This document shows, one piece after another, positions 24,973 through 32,999 of a DNA stretch of 35,475 nucleotides. A program made the translations under genes and the position numbers. Position 1 is the first letter of the stretch, and each line of letters starts with the position of its first letter. Source of the DNA: Actinomycetes bacterium (GTDB lineage: Bacteria; Actinomycetota; Acidimicrobiia; Acidimicrobiales; Microtrichaceae); NCBI GenBank assembly GCA_029782335.1, contig JAKOVA010000103.1, forward strand, positions 1 through 35,475, given 5' to 3'. The notes beneath the pieces are model-generated. The model ran no database searches and had not been told where the DNA came from. It was given only the letters and a program-made list of their open reading frames with translations.

Positions 24973-25914
24973 ATGCGAGTACTTGTCACCGGCGGTGCCG
25001 GCTTCATCGGAGCGAACCTCTGTCGCCACCTGTCGGCCAGCCCGGGGATCGACGAGGTCGTCGCGCTCGACGACCTCTCGACCGGATTCCGTTCGAACCT
25101 CGCCGGTGTCGACGCTGAGCTGATCGAGGGTTCGTTCCTCGACCGCGACACGCTCGACCGTGCGGCGAGGGGGTGCGGATCGATCGTGCACCTCGGCGCG
25201 CGGCCGTCGGTTCCGCGTTCGATCGTCGACCCGGTGGCGAGTCATTCGGCGAACGCGACGGGAACGATCGAAGTCCTCGAGGCGGCGCGTCGCGCCGGTG
25301 GGGCACAGGTGATCGTCGCCTCGTCGAGCTCCGTGTACGGCGCCAACCCGACGATCCCGAAGCACGAGGACCTCGCGACACGGCCGCGCAGTCCCTACGC
25401 GGCGTCGAAGCTCGCTGCCGAGGGCTACGCACTCGCCTACGGAGCGTCCTACGACCTTCCCACCTTGGCGTTCAGGTTCTTCAACGTGTTCGGGCCACTT
25501 CAAGCTGCGGGCCACGCCTACGCGGCGGTGGTGCCGGCCTTCCTCGACGCCGCGCTGTCCGATCGGCCGCTCACGGTCCACGGTGACGGCACGCAGAGCC
25601 GTGACTTCACGTTTGTCGACACCGTCTGCGGCGTGCTGACCGATGCCGTGGTGCGGAAGGTCACCCACGACGAGCCGGTCAACCTCGCCTTCGGAACACG
25701 TACGTCGCTATTGGAGCTCATCTCGGAGATCGAGTCGCTCCTCGGTGCACCGCTGCGACGCGATCACGTCGAGCGGCGCCCCGGCGACGTCGACCACTCG
25801 CAGGCGGCGAACGACCGGCTTCGTGCGTTGTTCCCTGACGTTGTCCCGACGTCGCTACGCGACGGGCTCGAGGCCACCATCGCGTGGTTCCGGAGCAACC
25901 CCGAGCAGCGCTGA
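24973..25914 (+). CDS. NAD-dependent nucleotide-sugar epimerase/dehydratase
   Basis: A 313-residue extended short-chain dehydrogenase. GGAGFIGANL (7-16) is the NAD-binding loop, ALDDLSTGFRSNL (31-43) is typical of UDP-glucose 4-epimerase-like enzymes, VASSSSVYG (115-123) carries the catalytic Ser, and YAASK (142-146) the Tyr and Lys. RFFNVFGP and the SRDFTFVDT segment bind the nucleotide sugar. Substrate is probably UDP- or dTDP-linked sugar for surface glycans; the exact one cannot be told. The glycan operon at 4.6-8.5 kb might use its product, but they are 16 kb apart. Convergent with yajQ with 12 bases between stops. Confidence 0.85.
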   Translation: MRVLVTGGAGFIGANLCRHLSASPGIDEVVALDDLSTGFRSNLAGVDAELIEGSFLDRDTLDRAARGCGSIVHLGARPSVPRSIVDPVASHSANATGTIEVLEAARRAGGAQVIVASSSSVYGANPTIPKHEDLATRPRSPYAASKLAAEGYALAYGASYDLPTLAFRFFNVFGPLQAAGHAYAAVVPAFLDAALSDRPLTVHGDGTQSRDFTFVDTVCGVLTDAVVRKVTHDEPVNLAFGTRTSLLELISEIESLLGAPLRRDHVERRPGDVDHSQAANDRLRALFPDVVPTSLRDGLEATIAWFRSNPEQR

Positions 25915-25926
25915 GCGACGGCGGAC

Positions 25927-26415
25927 TCAGTCCCGGAAGTTGCCGAACTGGAGCGGGATGCCGAAGTCGCGCTCCTTGCAGGCCTGGATGACGGCCTGGA
26001 GGTCGTCCCGCTTCTTCGCGGTGACCCGGACGGTCTCGCCCTGGGTCTGGGACTGGACGCCCTTGAGGCCGGTGGCCTTGATGAACTTGTTCAGGTCGCG
26101 AGCGCGATCCGAGTTGATCCCGGCGACGAGCGTGGCGACCTGACGAACCGTGCCCCCGGCTGCATCTTCGACCTTCCCGTAGTCGACCGCCTTGAGGGAG
26201 ATCTGGCGCTTCACGAGCTTCTCCTCGAGTACCTGCCGCAGGGCCGTCAGGCGGTCGGCGGAGATGGATCGCATGGTGATCTCGTTGGTTCCCAACTCGA
26301 TCGAGGAGTCGGTGCCCTTGAAATCGAACCGGGTGCTGATCTCGCGTGCGGCCTGATCGACGGCGTTTCGGACTTCCTGCTGGTCGACTTCGGAGCTGAT
26401 GTCGAAGCTCGGCAT
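25927..26415 (-). CDS. YajQ-family nucleotide-binding protein
   Basis: A 162-residue protein matching the YajQ family over its full length: MPSFDISSEVD at the start, NAVDQAAREISTRFDFKGT, a central KAVDYGKVEDAAGGTVRQ, and a C-terminal VRVTAKKRDDLQAVI with the ending FGIPLQFGNFRD. YajQ proteins have two ferredoxin-like domains; some bind cyclic-di-GMP, others have been tied to tRNA or phage-DNA interactions. Start ATG 26415, with GGAGG 8 bases upstream; the longer frame to 26499 is not conserved. Divergent from tRNA-Tyr across a 62-base region that contains a perfect palindrome. Confidence 0.92.
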   Translation of the reverse strand: MPSFDISSEVDQQEVRNAVDQAAREISTRFDFKGTDSSIELGTNEITMRSISADRLTALRQVLEEKLVKRQISLKAVDYGKVEDAAGGTVRQVATLVAGINSDRARDLNKFIKATGLKGVQSQTQGETVRVTAKKRDDLQAVIQACKERDFGIPLQFGNFRD

Positions 26416-26447
26416 TGGGTGGCCTCCGTGGCTCATGTGTGGAACGA

Positions 26448-26475
26448 GAACGTGAGGCGCTATCGTCTCACGTTC
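26448..26475. promoter_or_regulatory. Perfect inverted repeat framing a -10-like TATCGT upstream of tRNA-Tyr
   Basis: GAACGTGAG (26448-26456) and CTCACGTTC (26467-26475) are perfect 9-base arms around a 10-base spacer whose last six bases are TATCGT (26461-26466), a TANNNT -10 candidate. The right arm ends 3 bases before tRNA-Tyr. It could be an operator or a hairpin at the start of the transcript. Confidence 0.5.
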
Positions 26476-26477
26476 CT

Positions 26478-26563
26478 GGGTCGGTGCCCGAGTGGCCAAA
26501 GGGAGCAGGCTGTAAACCTGCCGGCGTACGCCTACGGAGGTTCAAATCCTTCCCGGCCCACCA
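26478..26563 (+). tRNA. tRNA-Tyr (GTA)
   Basis: An 86-base class II tRNA with CCA encoded. The acceptor stem GGGTCGG (26478-26484) pairs with CCGGCCC (26553-26559), with one G-U. The anticodon stem GCAGG/CCTGC (26505-26509, 26517-26521) encloses the loop CTGTAAA, anticodon GTA at 26512-26514. A long variable arm follows, as expected for bacterial tRNA-Tyr, then the T arm with TTCAAAT. The 3' CCA (26561-26563) directly touches the ATG of the next gene. Confidence 0.93.
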
Positions 26564-27076
26564 ATGTCCGAAACGGAGCGCGAGACAACCGAGTTCGATC
26601 AACTGCCGAAGGCCGCCCGACGGGTGGCGCGGCTGCTGGTCGACCGGGGCTACCCGTGGCCGGTACGGCTCCTGCCGGACTCCGCTCGTTCCGCGGCCGA
26701 GGCCGCCGCGGCACTCGGATGTGCCGTCGATGAGATCGCCAAGTCGATCGTCTTTGCGGGTGTGGATGCGGATGGGAACGACACGGCGGTTGTCGTCGTC
26801 GTGAGCGGTGCGACTCGGGTCAACGAGGCGCAGGTCGCGGAGATCGTCGGGCCGCTCCGCCGCGCGGACGCTGATTTCGTCAAGTCGACCACCGGCTATT
26901 CGATCGGCGGGGTGAGCCCGTTCAGGCTTCCGTCGACGGCCCGGTTGTTGGTCGACCGTTCGCTCAACGGGCTCGCGCAGTGCTTCTGTGCCGCCGGTCA
27001 CCCGCACGCGGTGGTGCAGACGACCTTCGATCTTCTGCTCGCCGAGTCGGCGGATCCGCCGGTCGAAGTCACCTGA
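26564..27076 (+). CDS. YbaK/ProX-type aminoacyl-tRNA deacylase
   Basis: A 170-residue protein of the YbaK/EbsC family, trans-acting enzymes that hydrolyse mischarged tRNAs (such as Cys- or Ala-tRNA-Pro). Features: the short helical N-terminus, EIAKSIVFAG (57-66) with the conserved lysine, VVVVSGATRVNEAQV, and the STTGYSIGGVSPFRL loop characteristic of the family. The ATG is the base right after the CCA of tRNA-Tyr: no leader, no ribosome site. The mRNA is therefore probably made as a tRNA-mRNA cotranscript, and tRNA 3' processing would leave a leaderless message. An internal start is not evident before the conserved region. Confidence 0.88.
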   Translation: MSETERETTEFDQLPKAARRVARLLVDRGYPWPVRLLPDSARSAAEAAAALGCAVDEIAKSIVFAGVDADGNDTAVVVVVSGATRVNEAQVAEIVGPLRRADADFVKSTTGYSIGGVSPFRLPSTARLLVDRSLNGLAQCFCAAGHPHAVVQTTFDLLLAESADPPVEVT

Positions 27077-27115
27077 GCGAATCGGTTTGGTCGTCAGAAA
27101 CCGACGACGACCGAC

Positions 27116-27121
27116 TACCTT
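27116..27121 (+). promoter_or_regulatory. Candidate -10 box (TACCTT) for the liv operon
   Basis: TACCTT fits TANNNT and ends 9 bases before ATG 27131. No ribosome site is visible between, so the operon may begin with a very short leader. Confidence 0.35.
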
Positions 27122-27130
27122 GCTCCCCCG

Positions 27131-28474
27131 ATGGGTGGACCGGGCCACACAGCACCAGTGCCGACGCTGCGCCGGCGCGGGGCTTCGGCGTATGCGGCGC
27201 TGCTGTTCATGGTCGTCGCGATCGGGGTGGCTGCGGTCGGCTTTGTCGGGTCGGCCGCTCCGGCGGGGGCGCAGGGCGAGGCGGCCGAGGGGATCCGAGG
27301 AACGTTCGTGAACCCCGACGACGGCGGCAAGCCGGTCGAGGGTGTCGAGGTGGTCGTCCGCGACGAGGCCGGCAAGAAGGTGGGTACCGCGATCTCCGGG
27401 GAGGACGGCAAGTACTCGTTGGATCTCCCCGAGTCGGGCAACTACACCGCCGAGCTGCTCGTGAAGTCACTCCCCTCGGGCGTCCGGCTCACCGACGCAT
27501 CGAAGACGAAGCTGTCCTTCAGGGTGCTGCCGAACCAGCACAAGCCCCTGATCTTCCCGTTCGGGAAAGACACACGGAAGGTCGTCGGGACGTGGGACAA
27601 GCTCCCCGCGACCCTGCTCGATGGCGTTCGGCTCGGGCTCATCATCGCGATGTGCTCGATCGGCCTGTCACTGATCTACGGCACGACCAAGTTCGCGAAC
27701 TTCGCGCACGGCGAGATGGTGATGTTCGGCGCGCTGGTCACCTGGTTCCTCAACCAGCGGGCCGGGTGGGCCGTCATTCCCGCAGCCCTGGTGGCGACGG
27801 TGCTCTCCGGCGGGTTCGGTGCCGTTCAAGAGCTTGGGATGTGGGGCCCGCTGCGCCGCCGTCGCGCGGGAGCGTTCGGCATGATGACCGTCTCGTTCGG
27901 TCTGTCGCTGTTCCTCGTCAACCTGTATCAGTACCTCTACGGCGCCCGCTCACAGCCCTATAGCCAGTACGCCATTCAGGAGCCGTTGTTCACCCTCGGC
28001 AACTCCAACGTGCCACCTCGGGTGATCGCAACGATCGTGCTGTCGATCGTGGTGTTGGGCGGCGTGGCCCTCTTTCTCCAGAAGGCGCGTTTCGGCAAGG
28101 CGATGCGGGCGGTGTCCGACAACGGTCCGTTGGCGGCGGCGTCGGGCATCAACACCGACCGGGTGATCCTGTGGGTGTGGGTGATGGGCAGTGCCCTCGC
28201 CGGCCTCGGCGGGGTGTTGAACTCGCTCGACCAGCAGGTGCAGTTCCAACAGGGCTCCAACCTGCTGCTGCTCATGTTCGCCGGCATCACCGTCGGCGGT
28301 CTCGGTACGAGCTTCGGTGCGGCGGCTGGATGCTTCCTGCTGGGAATCGCGATTCAGCTCTCGACGCTGTGGGTGACGCCGTCGCTCAAGAACGTGGGTG
28401 CCCTGGCGGTGTTGATCGTCGTGTTGATGTTCCGCCCCCAGGGTGTGTTCGGACGTCGAGAGCGGGTGGGCTAG
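27131..28474 (+). CDS. livH: LivH-type ABC permease with N-terminal secreted beta-sandwich domain
   Basis: A 447-residue fusion. Residues about 14-49 form a signal or first transmembrane segment ending AAPAGAQ. Residues about 55-135 resemble a carboxypeptidase-regulatory-like (Cna-B-like) domain: IRGTFVNPDDGGKPVEGVEV, then DGKYSLDLPESGNY, a pattern of extracellular beta sandwiches. From about 160 on it is an ordinary LivH permease (GLSLIYGTTKFANFAHGEM, with the EAA-like SDNGPLAAASGIN loop). LivH normally has about 290-310 residues without such a domain. Part of a branched-chain amino-acid (or related amide/amino-acid) importer encoded livH-M-G-F. The extra domain would sit outside the membrane and could contact the binding protein. 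Stop and next start are adjacent (TAGATG). Confidence 0.88.
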   Translation: MGGPGHTAPVPTLRRRGASAYAALLFMVVAIGVAAVGFVGSAAPAGAQGEAAEGIRGTFVNPDDGGKPVEGVEVVVRDEAGKKVGTAISGEDGKYSLDLPESGNYTAELLVKSLPSGVRLTDASKTKLSFRVLPNQHKPLIFPFGKDTRKVVGTWDKLPATLLDGVRLGLIIAMCSIGLSLIYGTTKFANFAHGEMVMFGALVTWFLNQRAGWAVIPAALVATVLSGGFGAVQELGMWGPLRRRRAGAFGMMTVSFGLSLFLVNLYQYLYGARSQPYSQYAIQEPLFTLGNSNVPPRVIATIVLSIVVLGGVALFLQKARFGKAMRAVSDNGPLAAASGINTDRVILWVWVMGSALAGLGGVLNSLDQQVQFQQGSNLLLLMFAGITVGGLGTSFGAAAGCFLLGIAIQLSTLWVTPSLKNVGALAVLIVVLMFRPQGVFGRRERVG

Positions 28475-29474
28475 ATGGACTGGGGTTTCATCGGAACGCA
28501 GTCGATCTCGGCGCTGATCGGACCGATGGCGGTCTTCTACATCCTGGGTGCCCAGGGCCTGAACCTCCACTACGGATACACGGGCCTGTTGAACTTCGGT
28601 CAGGCGGGCTTCATGGCGACGGGCGCGTACGGCGTTGCCATCTGCTGTGCGTCGGAGGCTGCGGGAGGGTACGGCCTTCCGTTGTGGGTTGGGTTCCTCG
28701 TCGCGGTCGTCGCGACCGTCTTGTTGGCACTGCTGTTGGGTGTGCCGACGTTGCGTCTCCGCGGTGACTACCTCGCGATCGTCACGATCGCCGCGTCGGA
28801 GATCCTGCGGATCGTGCTGCGATCCGAGGCCCTCGAAGATTTCTCCGGGGGTAACTCGGGGATGGCGGGCTTCGCCCGGAGCTTCTACGACGCGAACCCG
28901 TTCACGAACGGACGGCGCTACGAACTCGGTCCGTTCAGCTACCTCGGCAAAGACCTCTGGGTCATGACCGTCGGGTGGGGTCTCATCGCGATCGCCGCCG
29001 TCCTGACGTTCCTGCTCATGCGCAGTCCGTGGGGCCGGGTCCTGCGTTCGATTCGCGAGAACGAGGACGCCGTCCGCTCGCTCGGCAAGAACGTCTTCTC
29101 GTACAAGATGCAGTCGCTCGTGTTGGGGGCGGTGATGGGCGCCGCTGGTGGTGTGGTTCTGGCGCTCTATCAGAACCTCGCGAGCCCCGATGATTACGGC
29201 ACCAAGACGACCTTCATCGCCTACACCGCGCTGATCCTCGGTGGCGCGGCACGGGTCGGCGGGCCGATCGTCGGCGGCATGATCTTCTACGGCTTCTTCG
29301 CCTTCATGCAGGTCACCGCCAGTCAGGCGGCGAAGGCCGATGTGCTCCCCCGCTCGATCATGGACAGCGTCCAGGCGGGCATCGTGCCGTTCCTGTTCCT
29401 CGGCGTGGTGTTGATGCTGCTCGTTGTGTTCCGCCCCCAGGGGATCTTCGGCGATCGACGGGAGATCGAACTCG

Positions 29475-29482
<8 letters not shown>
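28475..29482 (+). CDS. livM: LivM-type ABC permease
   Basis: A 335-residue membrane protein with about nine hydrophobic segments, the second permease of the branched-chain amino-acid type transporter. Motifs: LNLHYGYTGLLNFGQAGFMA, GVPTLRLRGDYLAIVTIA, RSPWGRVLRSIRENEDAVRSLG (the EAA-like cytoplasmic loop contacting the ATPase) and a terminal FRPQGIFGDRREIELDG. ATG 28475 follows the livH stop without a gap; the gene overlaps livG by 8 bases. The normal LivM-specific N-terminal extension is absent. Substrate not predictable: amino acids, urea or short amides are used by this family. Confidence 0.9.
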
Positions 29483-30382
<900 letters not shown>

Positions 30383-30386
<4 letters not shown>

Positions 30387-31141
30387 CCGCAGACAAGCCG
30401 CTCCTCGTCGCCGACTCCCTCGTCGCCGGTTACGTACCGGAGGTGAACATCCTCAACGGATGCTCCCTCGAGCTGTTCGACCGCGAGATGGTGGGGATCA
30501 TCGGCCCCAACGGCGCCGGGAAGTCGACCTTCCTCAAGTCGCTGTTCGGATTGATCCCCATTCGGTCCGGGACGGTGTCGCTCCACGGCGAGGACATCAC
30601 GTCGCTGCGGGCGCACGAGCTCGTGAGCAAAGGGGTCGGCTTCGTTCCCCAGACCGAGAACGTCTTTGGTGCCCTCACGGTGCGCGAGAACATGGAGATG
30701 GGCGCGTTCCTGAAGCCGAAGATCATCGCCGAGCGATGGGAGGTCGTGATCGACCTGTTCCCGCGCCTCGGCGAGCGGGCGAACCAGCAGGCCGGCTCGC
30801 TCTCCGGTGGCGAACGGCAGATGGTGGCAATGGGGCGGGCGTTGATGATGAACCCGTCGGTGCTGCTGCTCGACGAGCCCTCCGCCGGCTTGTCGCCGGC
30901 GTTCCAGGACGAGGTGTTCCTCAACTGCCGGAAGATCAACTCGGTCGGCGTGTCGATTGTGATCGTCGAACAGAACGCGGCGCGCTGTCTCCAAGTGTGC
31001 GACCGTGCGTTCGTCCTCGACCAGGGCACCAACGCCTACGAGGGGACTGGGCGCGAGCTGCTGAACGATCCGAAGGTGATCGAGCTGTACCTCGGGACAC
31101 TCGCCAAGGCCCGTGAGGCCGAAGGCGAGCTCACCGACTGA
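30383..31141 (+). CDS. livF: LivF-type ABC transporter ATPase
   Basis: A 252-residue ATPase pairing with LivG. Walker A GPNGAGKS (41-48), VGFVPQTENVFGALTVRENM with the Q-loop, signature SLSGGERQMVAMGRAL, Walker B VLLLDEPSAGLSPAF and the switch IVEQNAARCLQ, where Gln-Asn follow Glu as usual in LivF (no His). GTG 30383 overlaps livG by 4 bases. The stop codon lies inside the first copy of a 14-base direct repeat. No binding-protein gene is in the operon; the likely partner is the lipoprotein gene that converges from 32858. Confidence 0.92.
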
Positions 31142-31175
31142 CCCCTTCCGGACATGCGCGCCTGACCCCTTCCGG
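31138..31175. repeat. 14-base direct repeat over the livF stop
   Basis: CTGACCCCTTCCGG occurs at 31138-31151 and 31162-31175, separated by 10 bases. The first copy includes the livF stop codon TGA. Function unknown. Confidence 0.6.
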
Positions 31176-31184
31176 CCGTGACGC

Positions 31185-31307
31185 CTCCGAACTTTGGGTT
31201 GAGCGTTCCGGATTCGGGACGGAGGACCCAAAGTTCGGAGGGGTGAGGCCTGGCGACCTGAACTTTGGGTCGAGGGTCCCGTTTTCGGTACGGAGGACCC
31301 AAAGTTC
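31185..31307. repeat. Two tandem long-armed palindromes (GAACTTTGGGT...ACCCAAAGTTC)
   Basis: Unit 1 (31189-31236, arms extendable to 31185-31240 by CTCC/GGAG) and unit 2 (31260-31307) are both 48 bases long. Each has perfect 11-base outer arms GAACTTTGGGT and ACCCAAAGTTC. The middles differ, but each contains a second, shorter inverted pair (CGTTCC/GGGACG in unit 1; GTCCCG/CGGTAC with one mismatch in unit 2). They resemble REP-like palindromic units. Located between convergent genes, they could fold as strong hairpins on either strand and block readthrough. Confidence 0.7.
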
Positions 31308-31401
31308 GGGAGGTGTTCGGGAGTTCGGGAGGTGTTCGGGAGTTCGGGAGGTGTTCGGGAGGGGGAGTTCGGGAGGGGGAGTTCGGGAGGGGGCGTTCGG
31401 G
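31303..31401. repeat. Short tandem repeats (three 19-mers then three 14-mers)
   Basis: AGTTCGGGAGGTGTTCGGG repeats exactly at 31303-31321, 31322-31340 and 31341-31359. It is followed by AGGGGGAGTTCGGG at 31360-31373 and 31374-31387 and a variant with C for A at 31388-31401. The common core is GTTCGGG. The first copy overlaps the right arm of the preceding palindrome. Copy number probably varies between strains. Not coding on either strand in a believable way. Confidence 0.75.
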
Positions 31402-31410
31402 CCCAAAATT

Positions 31411-31448
31411 GCAGAAGGGCCGGGCCCGAAGGCCCGACCCTGTTCTGC
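31411..31448 (-). terminator. Long hairpin downstream of the binding-protein gene
   Basis: GCAGAA and TTCTGC form the base of a stem whose upper part is GGGCCGGGC paired with GCCCGACCC (one mismatch, small TG bulge). On the minus strand it lies 36 bases after the stop at 31485; reading past it the strand ends in GCAATTTTGGG, giving a T-run. Most likely an intrinsic terminator for the minus-strand gene and perhaps bidirectional. Confidence 0.55.
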
Positions 31449-31484
31449 GATGTTCGGAACGTCGAGGACGTTCGGAGGTTTCGG

Positions 31485-32858
31485 CTACTTGCCGGCCTCG
31501 AAGTTCTCGGCCAGGGCGTTGCCCATGTTCCCGTCGACTCCGTAGAAGGTGCTCGGCTTGAGACCCTGCTCGATCGCCTTGGCGATGATCTTCGAGGACT
31601 CGTCGAAGCCGATGATCGCGATGGCGTCGGGATCGGCGTCCTTCGCGGCCTGAACCTCGGCGCTGTAGTCGGCTGCCTTGGGGTCGTAGATCTTCGTTCC
31701 CAAGACGGTGGCGCCGCCGCCCTCGAGACCGTCCTTGAGCGATGCCGCAAGGCCGGTTCCGTAGTCGTCGTTCATCGCGAGGATGTACACCTTGGACTTG
31801 CCGTCACCGATGATCACATCCGCGAGCACCGGACCTTGGAGCAGGTCGGAGGGGGCGTCACGGAAGTAGAGGCCCTTGCTCGGGTAGTCGGTGAACTTCG
31901 GCGAGGTGTTCGCCGGGGAGAACATCACCACGCCGGCGGTGGTGATCGTGTCGATGACCGACAGGCTCACCGAGGACGACGCGGCGCCGATAATGGCGTC
32001 GACGTTCTGTCCGAGCAGGGTGGCGACGGTGGTCGGCGCAACCTTGTTGTCGGTGTCGCCCGAGTCGCCTTCGACGTACTCAACCGGCTTGCCGAGGACG
32101 CCACCCGCATCGTTGATGTCCTTGATGGCGAGCTGTACGCCGGCGAACTCCGGCGGGCCAAGGAAGGCGAGGGAGCCGGTCTTGGGCAGCAGCGTGCCGA
32201 TCTTCAGGACGCCGTCGCCGGCACGGGAGCCTTCAACCGAGCGGTCGGGGAGGGCGGCCTTGTCTTTGGGGGCGTCGGCGGTGACGTACTCGGTCTTCGA
32301 GTCGTCGAGGCACTCCTTCAGCTTCACGCCGGAATCGGTTGAGACCTTGTCGCATCCGTTGGTGCCGAACTCCAGGACCCCGTAGGAAGCCTTGAGCGGA
32401 TCCCCGTTGCCGTCGAGGTCGGTGGGACCGGACTGACCTTCGTAGTCAATGTCCTTGCCGTCCTTCAGGAGGGCGTCGCACGACTTGAAGTCGTTGCACT
32501 TCTCGCCGTCCTTGGTGACGCCGTAGATCTTCTTGGCGTAGTCGATGCCGTCGGTCTTCGCCTCCTGGGCGGCCAACGCGATGATGATCGCTGCGTCGTA
32601 GGCCTCCGCTGCGTAGTTGAAGTCCGAGAGGTTCGGGTCGATGGTCTTGAGGCGATCTTTGAAATCGTCGCCCAGCTTGACCAGAGGCGTGGTGCCCCGC
32701 ATGCCGGTGAGACCTGCTTTTCCGCCGGTGTCGGTGCCAGCAGCCGTTGTCGTTGTCGCGCCCGAACTGCTGCTCTTGGTGTCGTCGCCACACGCCGCGG
32801 CGACGGTTCCGAGCGTGAGGAGAATCGCCAATGGCGCCGCCCATCGTTTCCGATGCAT
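31485..32858 (-). CDS. LivK-like substrate-binding lipoprotein, circularly permuted
   Basis: A 457-residue ABC solute-binding protein with a lipoprotein signal (MHRKRWAAPL..., lipid Cys23 in VAAAC) and a Ser/Thr-rich linker. The order of the type I binding fold is swapped. Residues 48-170 (LTGMRGTTPLV, SDFNYAAEAYDAAIIIALAA, DIDYEGQSGPTDLDGNG, SYGVLEFG) are what normally ends such proteins. Residues 217-457 (VLKIGTLLPKTGSLAFLGPP, AIKDINDAGGVLGKPVEY, up to YGVDGNMGNALAENFEAGK) are what normally begins them. A linker of about 45 residues (171-216) joins the old C- and N-termini. The ATG at 32858 has GGAAAGG 7 bases before it. Presumed partner of livHMGF, which converges on it. No frameshift or stop is seen, and the signal peptide is correctly at the new N-terminus. 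Confidence 0.85.
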   Translation of the reverse strand: MHRKRWAAPLAILLTLGTVAAACGDDTKSSSSGATTTTAAGTDTGGKAGLTGMRGTTPLVKLGDDFKDRLKTIDPNLSDFNYAAEAYDAAIIIALAAQEAKTDGIDYAKKIYGVTKDGEKCNDFKSCDALLKDGKDIDYEGQSGPTDLDGNGDPLKASYGVLEFGTNGCDKVSTDSGVKLKECLDDSKTEYVTADAPKDKAALPDRSVEGSRAGDGVLKIGTLLPKTGSLAFLGPPEFAGVQLAIKDINDAGGVLGKPVEYVEGDSGDTDNKVAPTTVATLLGQNVDAIIGAASSSVSLSVIDTITTAGVVMFSPANTSPKFTDYPSKGLYFRDAPSDLLQGPVLADVIIGDGKSKVYILAMNDDYGTGLAASLKDGLEGGGATVLGTKIYDPKAADYSAEVQAAKDADPDAIAIIGFDESSKIIAKAIEQGLKPSTFYGVDGNMGNALAENFEAGK

Positions 32859-32922
32859 ACACATGCCTTTCCGTTGGTCCGTTGCCGTCGGTGCCGGCGG
32901 GATCGCCGAGCCGACCGTCGAG

Positions 32923-32928
32923 ACGCTA
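32923..32928 (-). promoter_or_regulatory. Candidate -10 box (TAGCGT) for the binding-protein gene
   Basis: On the minus strand TAGCGT lies 64 bases before the start at 32858, allowing a leader of about 55-60 bases that includes the ribosome site. The same hexamer occurs upstream of two other genes here. The -35 region is not convincing. Confidence 0.3.
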
Positions 32929-32999
32929 GGCGCGAACGGAGCGAAAAGCGGGGAGATGTTCATTTTGCGTCTGTAGCAGCGCCGGGCGCGCCGTGGAGC

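Noticed and set aside
31303-31401. Possible CRISPR-like array
   Set aside because: The repeats are contiguous 19- and 14-mers without unique spacers, and no cas gene is near.
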